From: an uncultured Nitratireductor sp.
GTDB lineage: Bacteria > Pseudomonadota > Alphaproteobacteria > Rhizobiales > Rhizobiaceae
Length of the DNA stretch: 64,000 nt
Direction: 5' to 3'
Assembly (NCBI RefSeq): GCF_913053745.1
Contig: NZ_CAJXGF010000001.1
Coordinates: forward strand, 1-64,000
This document shows positions 25,148-33,484 of the stretch, one piece after another; within the stretch, counting starts at the first letter, position 1, and the number at the start of each line of letters is the position of its first letter. The position numbers and the translations under genes were made by a program. The notes beneath the pieces were generated by a model. That model ran no database searches. It had not been told where the DNA came from and worked only from the letters and a program-made list of their open reading frames with translations.

Positions 25148-26136
25148 GCGTTGTCCTCCTCGTAGTTTTGGAGTTCCGCCCGCTTGATCTCCGGTGAAAA
25201 AATATCGTCTGCGGCGACGCGTTTCGGTATCAGCTTCTGGCGGTACGCTGTATCAACGAAGGCGTCGATCATCGCGCGGTTCTCTTCGACACCGCTGCGG
25301 TTCCACCCTTCCGGCAGCAAGCGTCCGACACGCAGTTGCTCATCGAAAAGCCAGGGCGACGTTTCCGAGTAACGCAATCGCTTTGCCGACCACAACGCCC
25401 AGGCGCGATCGAGAAGATCGCTCAGCGCCTCCGGAAGCCAGGCGTGCCGGGCAACGACCTCCGATGCCAAAGCCATTGCGTGAATGCCCGGGACAAAGCC
25501 ATATGTATCGAAATAGGCAGCCTCGGCCGCTGGAATATCATCGAGTACCGGACGGAATTCGGAGTCGGGACCGAAAAAACCCTCCGGCATAAAAGGTGTG
25601 AAGACTGCATCCAACGTCCCCGATCGAAGCAGTTCCAGCATCGGAACATCGCCATCGATCGCTTCGATCCAGCCTGGCTGTGCGAACGGTCCGAGCCTGT
25701 CAACGGAGGGATGGTTCGCTGTCAGCCGCCCGGCGAACCAGCGCACGTCTTCCAGCCGGACGCCGGCATCGAGCAAGGCATGCCGGGTCCAGGTGTTGCC
25801 CGAATCTTGCCAACCGGTCACGCCAATCCGCCCGCCCTTCAGGTCGGTCAGGCTGCGCGCGGTGTGCGTTTTGCAGGTGATGATGCAACGATGGCGGAAC
25901 GCCCGCATCGGGAAGTTCGCGATACCGATGTCGTCGCCATGCCCGGCAATCTTCTGCTGAACGAACCGGCTGAGCGACACCTCGGCCCCATCGACGCCTT
26001 CCACCCCCGATGGATTGCCGGGCAACGACGCCACGCGCATCAGCGTCAGATCGAATCTTTCATCCGACACATCCCCTAACAGGATTGGCGTCAGGAAGTC
26101 CCAGTCTCTCATGGCGATGCGCAGTTGAACCGGCAT
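25144..26136 (-). CDS. 4,5-dihydroxyphthalate decarboxylase-like protein
   Basis: A 330-residue protein without signal peptide. It matches the family of 4,5-dihydroxyphthalate decarboxylases, which have a periplasmic-binding-protein-like fold but act in the cytoplasm: RIAMRDWDFLTPILLGDV at the start, IANFPMRAFRHRCIITC, LTDLKGGRIGVTGWQDSGNT, EDVRWFAGRL and FDTYGFVPGIHAMAL. First gene of the operon, so it may be the key catabolic enzyme. No other phthalate or protocatechuate genes are near, so the actual substrate may differ. It could also be an unexported binding protein, but an amidase overlapping it argues for an enzyme. Starts at ATG 26136 with AGAGGA upstream. Confidence 0.75.
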   Translation of the reverse strand: MPVQLRIAMRDWDFLTPILLGDVSDERFDLTLMRVASLPGNPSGVEGVDGAEVSLSRFVQQKIAGHGDDIGIANFPMRAFRHRCIITCKTHTARSLTDLKGGRIGVTGWQDSGNTWTRHALLDAGVRLEDVRWFAGRLTANHPSVDRLGPFAQPGWIEAIDGDVPMLELLRSGTLDAVFTPFMPEGFFGPDSEFRPVLDDIPAAEAAYFDTYGFVPGIHAMALASEVVARHAWLPEALSDLLDRAWALWSAKRLRYSETSPWLFDEQLRVGRLLPEGWNRSGVEENRAMIDAFVDTAYRQKLIPKRVAADDIFSPEIKRAELQNYEEDNA

Positions 26137-26163
26137 GTCCTCTCATCCGCTGTTGAAGTGAGA

Positions 26164-26227
26164 CGACAATTAAATGTTCAGGGATTCCGATACAAATGTT
26201 ATTATGTTATTGAACATTTAATTGTCG
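26164..26227. promoter_or_regulatory. Perfect 17-bp inverted repeat, candidate MocR operator
   Basis: CGACAATTAAATGTTCA at 26164-26180 pairs with its exact reverse complement TGAACATTTAATTGTCG at 26211-26227, 30 bases apart. The element fills most of the 100-base gap between the decarboxylase operon (minus) and the MocR-type regulator (plus), and the right arm ends nine bases before the regulator start. MocR proteins bind such paired sites at divergent promoters, so this is the probable operator for both units. The arms are strikingly AT-rich for this genome. Confidence 0.72.
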
Positions 26228-26236
26228 GGAGATTTC

Positions 26237-27574
26237 GTGAAAAGAATCGAGGCGAGATGGTTGGCCGACCGGCTGGAAGGGCGCGACGCCAAAGGCATTG
26301 CCGTTGAGACGGCTCGTCTGATCCGCACCGGAAAACTTCCGGTGGGCGCCCGGCTTCCCGCCTTACGCGAATTGGCCTATTTCCTCGGCATCAGTCCCGC
26401 GACGCTTTCGGGCGCATGGGCGGAGTTGCGCAGGCAGAAGGTGATTTCGGGACGCGGCCGTAACGGCACTCTGATTACCGACAAAACGATCGGCAAAGCA
26501 CCGGCGCGTACCGGGCGCATGGGACACTATACGCCCGATGCATTGGATTTGAGTTTTGCGGTGCCGGACCCCGCCCTGCTCCCGGACCTGACCGATGCGC
26601 TGCGAACCGCTGCGCACAGCGCGTCGCTCAACAGCTATGAGCGCTCACGGATCGAGCCCGCGCTCGAAGAAGCTCTCAAACCGCGCTGGCCCTACCGCTA
26701 TGAAGCGTTGTTGGCGACCAATGGCGGCTACAATGCCGTTTATACGACCGTGCACGCACTGGTTCAGCCCGGGGACCTCGTCGCTTGCGAAGAACCGACC
26801 GCCATCCGTCTTCTCGACATCCTCGAGGATGCTGGCGCCAGAATTGTGCCCGTGGCATGCGACGATCACGGTCCGCTGCCGGCAAGTCTCCGTGAGGCTC
26901 TCGACGTGAAGCCAGTCTTGTTCGTCTATCAGCCTCGTACGCATTCCGTGACGGGCCGGCACGTCACGCCCGAACGGCTCGACACGCTTGGCGATCTTCT
27001 TGCTTCGTGCAACGCGCTGATCCTGGAAGACGATGGGCATGGCGACATCTCGGCATATCCCTCCCAAAGTCTCGGGACGCGTTTCCCCGAACGCGTCATT
27101 CACGTTCATTCCTTTTCCAAGACGTACGGCCCGGATCTGCGTCTTGCCGTCATGTCGGCGCCCGACGAAATCGTGGAGAAGGTCCAGTCATACAGGTTGT
27201 TCAGCGCGGGCTGGACCAGCCGGCTTCTTCAAAACGTCGCCGCTTCACTCTTGTCGAGCGAACGAACAGCACGTGAAGTGGCGACGGCCCGGAATGTCTA
27301 TAAACAGCGCCGCACCGCGTTGATCGACGCGTTGCAGAGACAGGGCATCGAAGCTTTTCGGGGCGACGGTCTCTGCATCTGGCTGGAAGTGCCATCGGAA
27401 GCGTATGCAGTGATCACTTTGGCTGCGCACAAGATCGCCGTCCTACCTGGAGAAAAATGCTTTCTCGATGGAAACGGCTTCATTCGTGTTGGTACGAGCA
27501 TGCTCGACGGAAATTATGGCGAGGTCAGCCGGGCAATCGCGCTGGCATCCAGATCTCCGGGGCAATTGCGCTGA
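26237..27574 (+). CDS. MocR/PdxR-type GntR regulator with aminotransferase domain
   Basis: About 445 residues. The N-terminal winged helix (about 10-75) contains the GntR pattern TGKLPVGARLPALRELAYFL and ISPATLSGAWAELRRQKVI; the remainder is a fold-type I aminotransferase domain with the PLP Lys in HSFSKTYGPDLRL and the DDGHGDIS Asp. Such proteins sense an amine or amino acid through PLP and often control an adjacent divergent operon. GTG 26237 is chosen because CGGGAG stands six bases upstream; TTG 26222 lies within the inverted repeat. The effector may be the substrate of the divergent ABC transporter. Confidence 0.9.
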   Translation: MKRIEARWLADRLEGRDAKGIAVETARLIRTGKLPVGARLPALRELAYFLGISPATLSGAWAELRRQKVISGRGRNGTLITDKTIGKAPARTGRMGHYTPDALDLSFAVPDPALLPDLTDALRTAAHSASLNSYERSRIEPALEEALKPRWPYRYEALLATNGGYNAVYTTVHALVQPGDLVACEEPTAIRLLDILEDAGARIVPVACDDHGPLPASLREALDVKPVLFVYQPRTHSVTGRHVTPERLDTLGDLLASCNALILEDDGHGDISAYPSQSLGTRFPERVIHVHSFSKTYGPDLRLAVMSAPDEIVEKVQSYRLFSAGWTSRLLQNVAASLLSSERTAREVATARNVYKQRRTALIDALQRQGIEAFRGDGLCIWLEVPSEAYAVITLAAHKIAVLPGEKCFLDGNGFIRVGTSMLDGNYGEVSRAIALASRSPGQLR

Positions 27575-27632
27575 GCGGAGAGCAAGCGACAAAGCGATGA
27601 GCGCGCCGACAGTCAGGCTTTGAACGCACCTC

Positions 27633-29309
27633 CTAGAATGGCGTCGGCGCGAACTCCCCGCCTGATTCGGAAACGCCACCCGACCCAGTGCCCGCCACGT
27701 GGGCCGTGCCTCGGACCTTTTGCGTCACGTCGTGAAACTCGTACAGGGAACGGTCGTTCGGAAAAGCGAAGATGCGATCGGCGAGCATGGGAAACTCGGC
27801 GCCGAAATAGGTGTCGAAGAGAACGCGGTAGCTGTTGACCGGAGTGATGTCGGGATACAGCAGTCCATAATCTCCGTTCGGAAAATAATAGGCATTCAAA
27901 ATGCCGGTCTTGATCTGCAGTTTTTCGGCCTGCGCGGCCTGCCAGGGCACACGGCCATCGCGCTTCGGGAAGGGTCCTTCGTCCGCCTGAATCAGGATGA
28001 TTGGAGGCCTCCGGTCATCGGCCTGTAATGTGGTGACAATATCCTCGATAAGGCGGTTGGCATAGGCGATCTGATCGACAAAGCCCTGCCTGTCGCCACG
28101 TTCAGCGGACTCCCGCTCATTCAGGCAGCGCCCATCGGCAGCGAAGCTGTAGGGGCCGTGCGGCACGAGAATATGCGCGAAGACGTAGACTGGCCGCTCC
28201 CGTTCGCCGATGGTCTTGATTTCCTCCACTTGGCGCGCAACCCGTTGGCATTGCGCATTGTCCCAATCGAGGCGCATGGTGAAGGGCGTGTCGGGAAGGA
28301 GATGGAAGACAGGCTTCAGAACGGTCCGGCGCAGGTAAAGCATGCCGAATTCGCTAAAGCCGTGCGGCCGGTTTTCATCGGCGAGCGAATTTTGAAACGT
28401 GCCGACCCACCAGGAGCCGAACTGGACGAAGGCGTAACCGCGCTCTTTCAGAAACCGCGCGGCGCGGTGGTCTTCCAGCATCTCGTAGATGGGATGCCAG
28501 TTCGCTCCCTTGACGCGACGATCCCGCGCCAGCGGTTCGAGATATCCCATATAGAAAGTCGAAGCGAGGGAGTGGCCGGTTTTCAGATAGTTCGAATGGC
28601 TGTCGTCCGCGACGTAAAATCCGCGCTCATTCAGAAAGTCGACGAGGTCACCATTGTCGAAACCGTAATGACGCGCCAGGATTTTCTGTGAAGCATAGCG
28701 ATCGAAGACGAAATGGTAGATATCCGGCGGGCGCGGCTTGTTCGTGATCTCCGGCAGATACGGCCTGATGTCCGCATAGGCTCGCTCGCCGTCATAGGCC
28801 GCACGGGCAGCCCCGTTGCGCCATTCATAAGTCGCTATTTGCCAGGTCGGCGCGATGAGGAGCACCAGCGCAACGCAGTTGAGAATGCTGTTGATCGACC
28901 GCGACAGTCCACCGAGGCGAAGCGCGACAAAAGTCAGCAATGCCAAAAGGGCAACGGCGGCAGGCAGTGTCCGCACCATGGAATAACCGCCGTCGAGTAA
29001 ACGGTTCACCTCCCCGAACAGTTCGGCATAAAAGAGAAAGCCGAACACCCATACGCTCGCGACCACCGCTGCGGTGGCATCGAAGCGCTGCCGGAAAATG
29101 GAAACGGTCAGGTAAACGACAAGCGCCCATCCGACTGAGCCCAGAAGAAACGGCGCGATATCCGCAGGCGAAACGTGGTCCAGATTGCGCGCCCATAAGC
29201 TGAGCACGGCTGCCACGGCGAACATGAATGGATGGAACGGATAGCTTCTGTCCCAGACCCCGCCAGCGACAATTCGCGATTCCTGCGCCGCGTTCGCTTC
29301 ACCAGTCAC
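27633..29309 (-). CDS. Membrane-anchored sulfatase-like hydrolase
   Basis: About 558 residues. The first 150 carry five or so transmembrane helices, followed by a periplasmic alkaline-phosphatase/sulfatase-like domain: PPDIYHFVFDRYAS (first metal Asp), SHSNYLKTGHSLASTFYMGYL (nucleophile region), FAHILVPHGPY and IILIQADEGPFP (metal ligands). The layout resembles phosphoethanolamine or glycerolphosphate transferases and related sulfatase-fold proteins, but no C/S-x-P-x-R sulfatase signature is visible, so the chemistry is open. GTG 29309 with GGAGAGG six bases before is preferred over TTG 29324. Converges with the MocR gene. Function in envelope polymer modification is inference. Confidence 0.78.
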   Translation of the reverse strand: MTGEANAAQESRIVAGGVWDRSYPFHPFMFAVAAVLSLWARNLDHVSPADIAPFLLGSVGWALVVYLTVSIFRQRFDATAAVVASVWVFGFLFYAELFGEVNRLLDGGYSMVRTLPAAVALLALLTFVALRLGGLSRSINSILNCVALVLLIAPTWQIATYEWRNGAARAAYDGERAYADIRPYLPEITNKPRPPDIYHFVFDRYASQKILARHYGFDNGDLVDFLNERGFYVADDSHSNYLKTGHSLASTFYMGYLEPLARDRRVKGANWHPIYEMLEDHRAARFLKERGYAFVQFGSWWVGTFQNSLADENRPHGFSEFGMLYLRRTVLKPVFHLLPDTPFTMRLDWDNAQCQRVARQVEEIKTIGERERPVYVFAHILVPHGPYSFAADGRCLNERESAERGDRQGFVDQIAYANRLIEDIVTTLQADDRRPPIILIQADEGPFPKRDGRVPWQAAQAEKLQIKTGILNAYYFPNGDYGLLYPDITPVNSYRVLFDTYFGAEFPMLADRIFAFPNDRSLYEFHDVTQKVRGTAHVAGTGSGGVSESGGEFAPTPF

Positions 29310-29531
29310 TGGCGCCCTCTCCAATCAAGCGCGACGATGTATTTTTGGCGGGAGTTCGGTCCGCATGCCGCAGCCAATTTTCGTTATGACGAATTTAAGT
29401 CACTTTCGCGAAGGAGCAAGTGTGGTTTGGTTTCGTTGAAAAATCGTCCTGCCTTCAATTCTCCGACGCGGGATCACCCAGTCCAGCGCTCCTTTCCTGG
29501 AACAACATGGAAAGTCGATGGTTTATCCAAC

Positions 29532-29906
29532 ATGGATAAACGAATCTTCAAGCTGAAACCCGCAGCCGCTCCGTGGGACTCAAACTGGGACCGCGCTCCC
29601 AATCATGGCGAAGTGGTTGTAAGGGCCCTGTCACCCGCCGACGCGCGGATAGTGGCCAGCGAAGCCGAGCTGGATTTCCTGGAAACCGACACCCGGCCAG
29701 GTGACGGAGTGTCGACCCGCTTCGCCAGCGCCTTCCGTGACGACAAACTCTATACAGTCATCGAAATGGAAGACAGTTCCTTCTCCCAGTGCGGTCCCCG
29801 CGCGGTGCTGTCGGGTGAAATCAACGCTTCTTTGAAGTCCGAAAGCACAAACGAGGGCAGGAAGAATACACGAGATCACGCAGGCGGCTCACACAACCGC
29901 ACGTAA
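29532..29906 (+). CDS. Conserved small protein of unknown function
   Basis: A 124-residue predicted cytoplasmic protein from ATG 29532. Its core FKLKPAAAPWDSNWDRAP followed by GEVVVRALSPADARIVASEA and AFRDDKLYTVIEMED reads like a folded domain, and the coding bias fits a real gene. The tail after about residue 100 is polar and low in structure. No signal peptide or membrane segment. It precedes the dodecin gene on the same strand by 160 bases. The family is not one I can name; the translation looks like the small hypotheticals found widely in Hyphomicrobiales. Confidence 0.55.
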   Translation: MDKRIFKLKPAAAPWDSNWDRAPNHGEVVVRALSPADARIVASEAELDFLETDTRPGDGVSTRFASAFRDDKLYTVIEMEDSSFSQCGPRAVLSGEINASLKSESTNEGRKNTRDHAGGSHNRT

Positions 29907-30069
29907 CGCGTCTGCATCCTGAGGCTTTGGACGACTTGCCGCGATGCATGGCAGACGCTCTCGCCAAAGATTTGAGAAAGGCCGAGAGGCTAGCAACAAA
30001 ATCCGTAAAGGATGGAACACCGGCATGTCCGAGGCGTTGGGGCACGTAACCCGACAAGGGAGAAAGATG

Positions 30070-30270
30070 ATGTCTGTTGCACGAATTACCGAAATCAATG
30101 CATCCGGGACCAGCATCGAAAACGCAATCGAAAACGGCGTAGCGCGCGCGTCCCAAACGCTTGAAAACATCGAGCAGGTATGGGTGAAAAACGTAAAGGC
30201 ACAGATCGAAAATGGATCCGTTGCCGAGTATCGCGTCGACATGAAAGTAACCTTCGTCCTCAAGGAATAG
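30070..30270 (+). CDS. Dodecin (flavin storage protein)
   Basis: A 66-residue small protein that forms hollow dodecamers holding riboflavin or FMN/FAD. The family pattern is complete: MSVARITEINASGTSIENAI, VARASQTLENIEQVWVKNVKA (in part; Trp in VWVKN stacks on the flavin) and YRVDMKVTFVL. ATG 30067 and 30070 are adjacent; 30070 fits the family start, with AAGGGAG eight bases upstream. A longer upstream frame from 29944 has no family match. Likely to buffer free flavins in a genome rich in flavoprotein oxidases such as those at 59.9-63.8 kb. Confidence 0.92.
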   Translation: MSVARITEINASGTSIENAIENGVARASQTLENIEQVWVKNVKAQIENGSVAEYRVDMKVTFVLKE

Positions 30271-30542
30271 CGAAGGGAAAGCGGTGACGTCTGCCGCTCG
30301 CCAGATCTCAAGAATGAGGATGCGCCCTGACGCATCAGCTTGACAGGAGCGGTGGATCGGGCAGGTCCGGTGTTGTCAGACATGCCGGTAAGTCACTACC
30401 CTGTTCCGGGCCTCGACATTCGAGCACACCGACAGGGATAAGGATGCGCCTCGCCCTTTCACGACCGTTCGCGGCAAGCATGGCGGAACGCTTCCACCCC
30501 GATACAGGGTGGCCCGATAGAGGGTGGAAGGAGTTGGGCTGA

Positions 30543-32423
30543 ATGCGGACGAATTTTCACCGCGACGCGGACGATCTGGCCCGGCAAATCGTCGAGAAAG
30601 CGGGCGGACACATTCGCCTCGCCTTACCGCTTGGGCTCGGCAAGGCGAACAGCATTGCGAACGCCCTCACGCTGATCGCCCGCGACGATCCCTCGGTCGA
30701 GTTGGAGATCTTGACCGCCTTGACCCTTCGCCGCCCACGCCCGGCGAGCGACCTCCACCGCCGCTTTCTCGACCCTGCGAGCGAGCGCCTGTTCGGTCGC
30801 TACAAACCGCTGCTTTACGCAGAACTGCTGGAACAAGAAAAACTGCCGGCCAACATCAAGATACACGAGTTCTTCTTTCAGGCCGGCTCCTGGCTCGACA
30901 CACCGTCGGCCCAGCAGGCGTACATCGCGGCCAATTATACGCACGCCCTCGACTTCATCGTCGATTTCCGGCCACACGTAATCGCCCAGCTTGTGGCCGC
31001 GGACGGTAGCGGACACTATAGTTTGAGCTGCAACACCGACATCACCGCAGACCTGCTGGAGATGCGGCAACGCGGCGAGACGGACTTCCTTTTCGCCTGC
31101 GAGACCAATCGCCATCTTCCCTTCATGAACGGAGCGGCGCTGATTGGCGAGGACGACATCGACCTGCTGTTGGACGACCCCGCCGACCAGTTCGAACTCT
31201 TCTCCGTGCCGCGGCGCCCCGTCAGCGAGGCGGAACTGGCCATTGGGCTGCATGCCTCCCGCCTCGTGCCCGATGGCGGAACGCTACAGATCGGCATCGG
31301 CTCGATCGGCGATGCGGTCGCACAAGCCCTTCTGCTGCGCGACCGCGACAATGGCGGCTACCAGGAGCTGCTGAATGCCTGCCCGTTCGCCGGAGAGCCA
31401 CCAGAAGACCATCGCGCGCCCTTTCACGACGGTCTCTACTGCGCCACGGAGATGCTTGCGGGCGGACTGCTCGAACTGTTCGAGGCAGACATTCTGCGCC
31501 GCGAAGTCAACGGCGCGGCCATCCATGCGGGCTTCTTCTTGGAATGCAGAGATTTTTACGAGCGGTTGCGGTCGATGCCGTCCCCCAAAAGGTCACGCAT
31601 CCAAATGACGCCGGTGTCGTTCACGAACGCGCTTTACGCGGACGAAAAGGCGAAACGCAAAGCGCGCAAGGACGCACGCTTCATCAACAACGCAATGAAC
31701 GCGACATGCCTCGGCGAAATCGCCTCCGACAGGCTCGGCGATGGGCGTGTCGTTTCCGGCGTGGGCGGACAGTTCAATTTCGTTACCCAGGCCTTCGAGC
31801 TGAAGGGCGCGCGCTCCATCATCGCCCTCGGCGCCACTCGCAACGAGAGCGGCCGAACCGTCTCCAACATTGTTTGGGAGCACCCGCATGCGACGATCCC
31901 GGCACACTTGCGCGACATTGTGATCACGGAGTACGGCATCGCCGACCTGCGTGGCCGAAGCGACGAAGCCTGCATCATGGCGGTGATCGCCGTTGCCGAC
32001 AGCCGCTTCCAGGGGACACTGCTCGACGCCGCCAAAGCCGCGGGCAAAGTCAGTCGCAATTGCGCGATTCCCAACGAGCAACGCGAAAACACGCCGCGGC
32101 GGCTCAAACGATGGCTCCATACGGCGCGCGCCGACGGCCGCTTGCCGGCCTACCCCTTCGGCACCGATTTCACGGAAACCGAGCAACGGCTTTTGCCCGC
32201 GCTGGAAACCCTCAAAAAGGCCTCCGGTTCGCGCCTTGAACTGGCGCGGCTGCTTTTGGCTGGCATGCGCACGCGCAAACCCCCGGAGAAACACCGGGCG
32301 TGTCTGGAACGCCTCTCCCTCGCCGCTCCCTCTGGACTGCATGAGCGTGCAACGGCCTGGCTGGTTCTCGGCGCCCTCTCGCACACGGATGACGACACAA
32401 CGCATGACCGTGCATCGTCGTGA
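30543..32423 (+). CDS. Acetyl-CoA hydrolase/CoA-transferase family protein
   Basis: A 626-residue cytoplasmic enzyme. The C-terminal half carries the hallmark VVSGVGGQFNFVTQAF, followed by TVSNIVWEHPHATIPAHL and the conserved VITEYGIADLRGRSDE block that ends the catalytic site of the family. The N-terminal half has LPLGLGKANSIANAL, RPHVIAQLVAADGSGHYSLS and ILHIG-type GTLQIGIGSIGDAVAQAL. It is longer than the usual 430-550 residues. CoA-ester specificity cannot be read from sequence; possibilities include acetate:succinyl-CoA or 4-hydroxybutyrate CoA transfer. ATG 30543 has AAGGAG ten bases before. Stands alone, converging on the gsi operon. Confidence 0.85.
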   Translation: MRTNFHRDADDLARQIVEKAGGHIRLALPLGLGKANSIANALTLIARDDPSVELEILTALTLRRPRPASDLHRRFLDPASERLFGRYKPLLYAELLEQEKLPANIKIHEFFFQAGSWLDTPSAQQAYIAANYTHALDFIVDFRPHVIAQLVAADGSGHYSLSCNTDITADLLEMRQRGETDFLFACETNRHLPFMNGAALIGEDDIDLLLDDPADQFELFSVPRRPVSEAELAIGLHASRLVPDGGTLQIGIGSIGDAVAQALLLRDRDNGGYQELLNACPFAGEPPEDHRAPFHDGLYCATEMLAGGLLELFEADILRREVNGAAIHAGFFLECRDFYERLRSMPSPKRSRIQMTPVSFTNALYADEKAKRKARKDARFINNAMNATCLGEIASDRLGDGRVVSGVGGQFNFVTQAFELKGARSIIALGATRNESGRTVSNIVWEHPHATIPAHLRDIVITEYGIADLRGRSDEACIMAVIAVADSRFQGTLLDAAKAAGKVSRNCAIPNEQRENTPRRLKRWLHTARADGRLPAYPFGTDFTETEQRLLPALETLKKASGSRLELARLLLAGMRTRKPPEKHRACLERLSLAAPSGLHERATAWLVLGALSHTDDDTTHDRASS

Positions 32424-32471
32424 CCGGCCGCACGCGCCCGCGAGATGTCCTAATGACGATTGGCTTACGCA

Positions 32472-33401
32472 TCAATCGTCGAATATGGCGATCTTCTCGC
32501 TCTCCCCGGCAGCCTGGCTTGCACGGTACATACCCGGCGTGTTGAAACTCAGCACTGGAGCCCCTTCCGCGCCCACCGCGATAAGGCCGCCCGCCCCCTG
32601 AAGGGCCGGCAGTTCTGCATGCACCTTTCGGCGCACCGCCTCTTCGAGACTGAGCCCCAGATACTCCACCATCGCGGCAATGTCGCGCGCTACCGTCAGG
32701 CGAATGAAGATCTCACCGTGCCCGGTGGCGGACACGGCGCAGCCCTTGTTGCTGGCATAGGTCCCAGCACCGATCAGCGGTGCATCGCCGACGCGCCCGC
32801 ACGCCTTGTTGGTCATGCCGCCGGTCGACGTGGCGGCGGCGAGATTGCCGCCTGTATCACGCGCCACCGCGCCGACCGTACCGTATTTACCGTCATTGTG
32901 GTCGAGGGAAACGGTTTGTGCCTTTTTCGCTTCTTCGAGCTGGTTGCGCCGTCGCTCGGTAACGAACCAGTCCGTCGGCTTGGACTCAAGGGCGCATAGA
33001 CGCGCAAACACTTCTGCACCCTGGCCTGCCAGAACGACGTGATCGTTCCTTTCCATTACCATCCGCGCCAGGCTCACCGGGTTTCTCACCGTGTTCAAAC
33101 CGATGACAGCGCCTGCTTCGAGGTTGCGGCCATCCATGATGGCGGCATCCATCTCGACATTCGCTTCCGTTGTCAGAACCGATCCTCGCCCGGCATTGAA
33201 CAGGGGGTTCTCTTCGAGCGCAATCACCGTGCATTCAACAGCCTCGACTGCCGCCCCCCCTTTCTGCAGGACCTGAGTGCCGGCCTGGAGCGCCTCTGCC
33301 AATCCATCGCGAAAGCGGCTTTCTTCCTCCACCGAGAGTTTGCTGCGCAGGATGGTTCCTGCGCCACCGTGCAAGGCGAGCGCCCAAGGTGTGCCGTTCA
33401 T
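32472..33401 (-). CDS. iaaA: Isoaspartyl peptidase / L-asparaginase (IaaA type)
   Basis: A 309-residue Ntn-hydrolase that removes isoaspartyl residues from dipeptides and hydrolyses L-asparagine. The N-terminal WALALHGGAGTI, NPLFNAGRGSVLTTEANVEMDA (in part) and the processing site DGKYGTVGAVARD are diagnostic. Autocleavage before Thr175 yields the beta chain starting TVGAVA with its nucleophile Thr, followed by AAATSTGGMTNK and GDAPLIGAGTYA. It is the last gene of the importer operon. In E. coli iaaA lies in one operon with gsiABCD, and the same gene set here, in another order, supports shared function: breaking down imported peptides. Confidence 0.92.
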   Translation of the reverse strand: MNGTPWALALHGGAGTILRSKLSVEEESRFRDGLAEALQAGTQVLQKGGAAVEAVECTVIALEENPLFNAGRGSVLTTEANVEMDAAIMDGRNLEAGAVIGLNTVRNPVSLARMVMERNDHVVLAGQGAEVFARLCALESKPTDWFVTERRRNQLEEAKKAQTVSLDHNDGKYGTVGAVARDTGGNLAAATSTGGMTNKACGRVGDAPLIGAGTYASNKGCAVSATGHGEIFIRLTVARDIAAMVEYLGLSLEEAVRRKVHAELPALQGAGGLIAVGAEGAPVLSFNTPGMYRASQAAGESEKIAIFDD

Positions 33402-33484
33402 AAATACCCCCTTATCCGGTCCATCTGTCGCGGCTTCTTATGCGGGCCTTTGCCGCGGTAGAGCCAATGCCGTTTCGGCTCATG

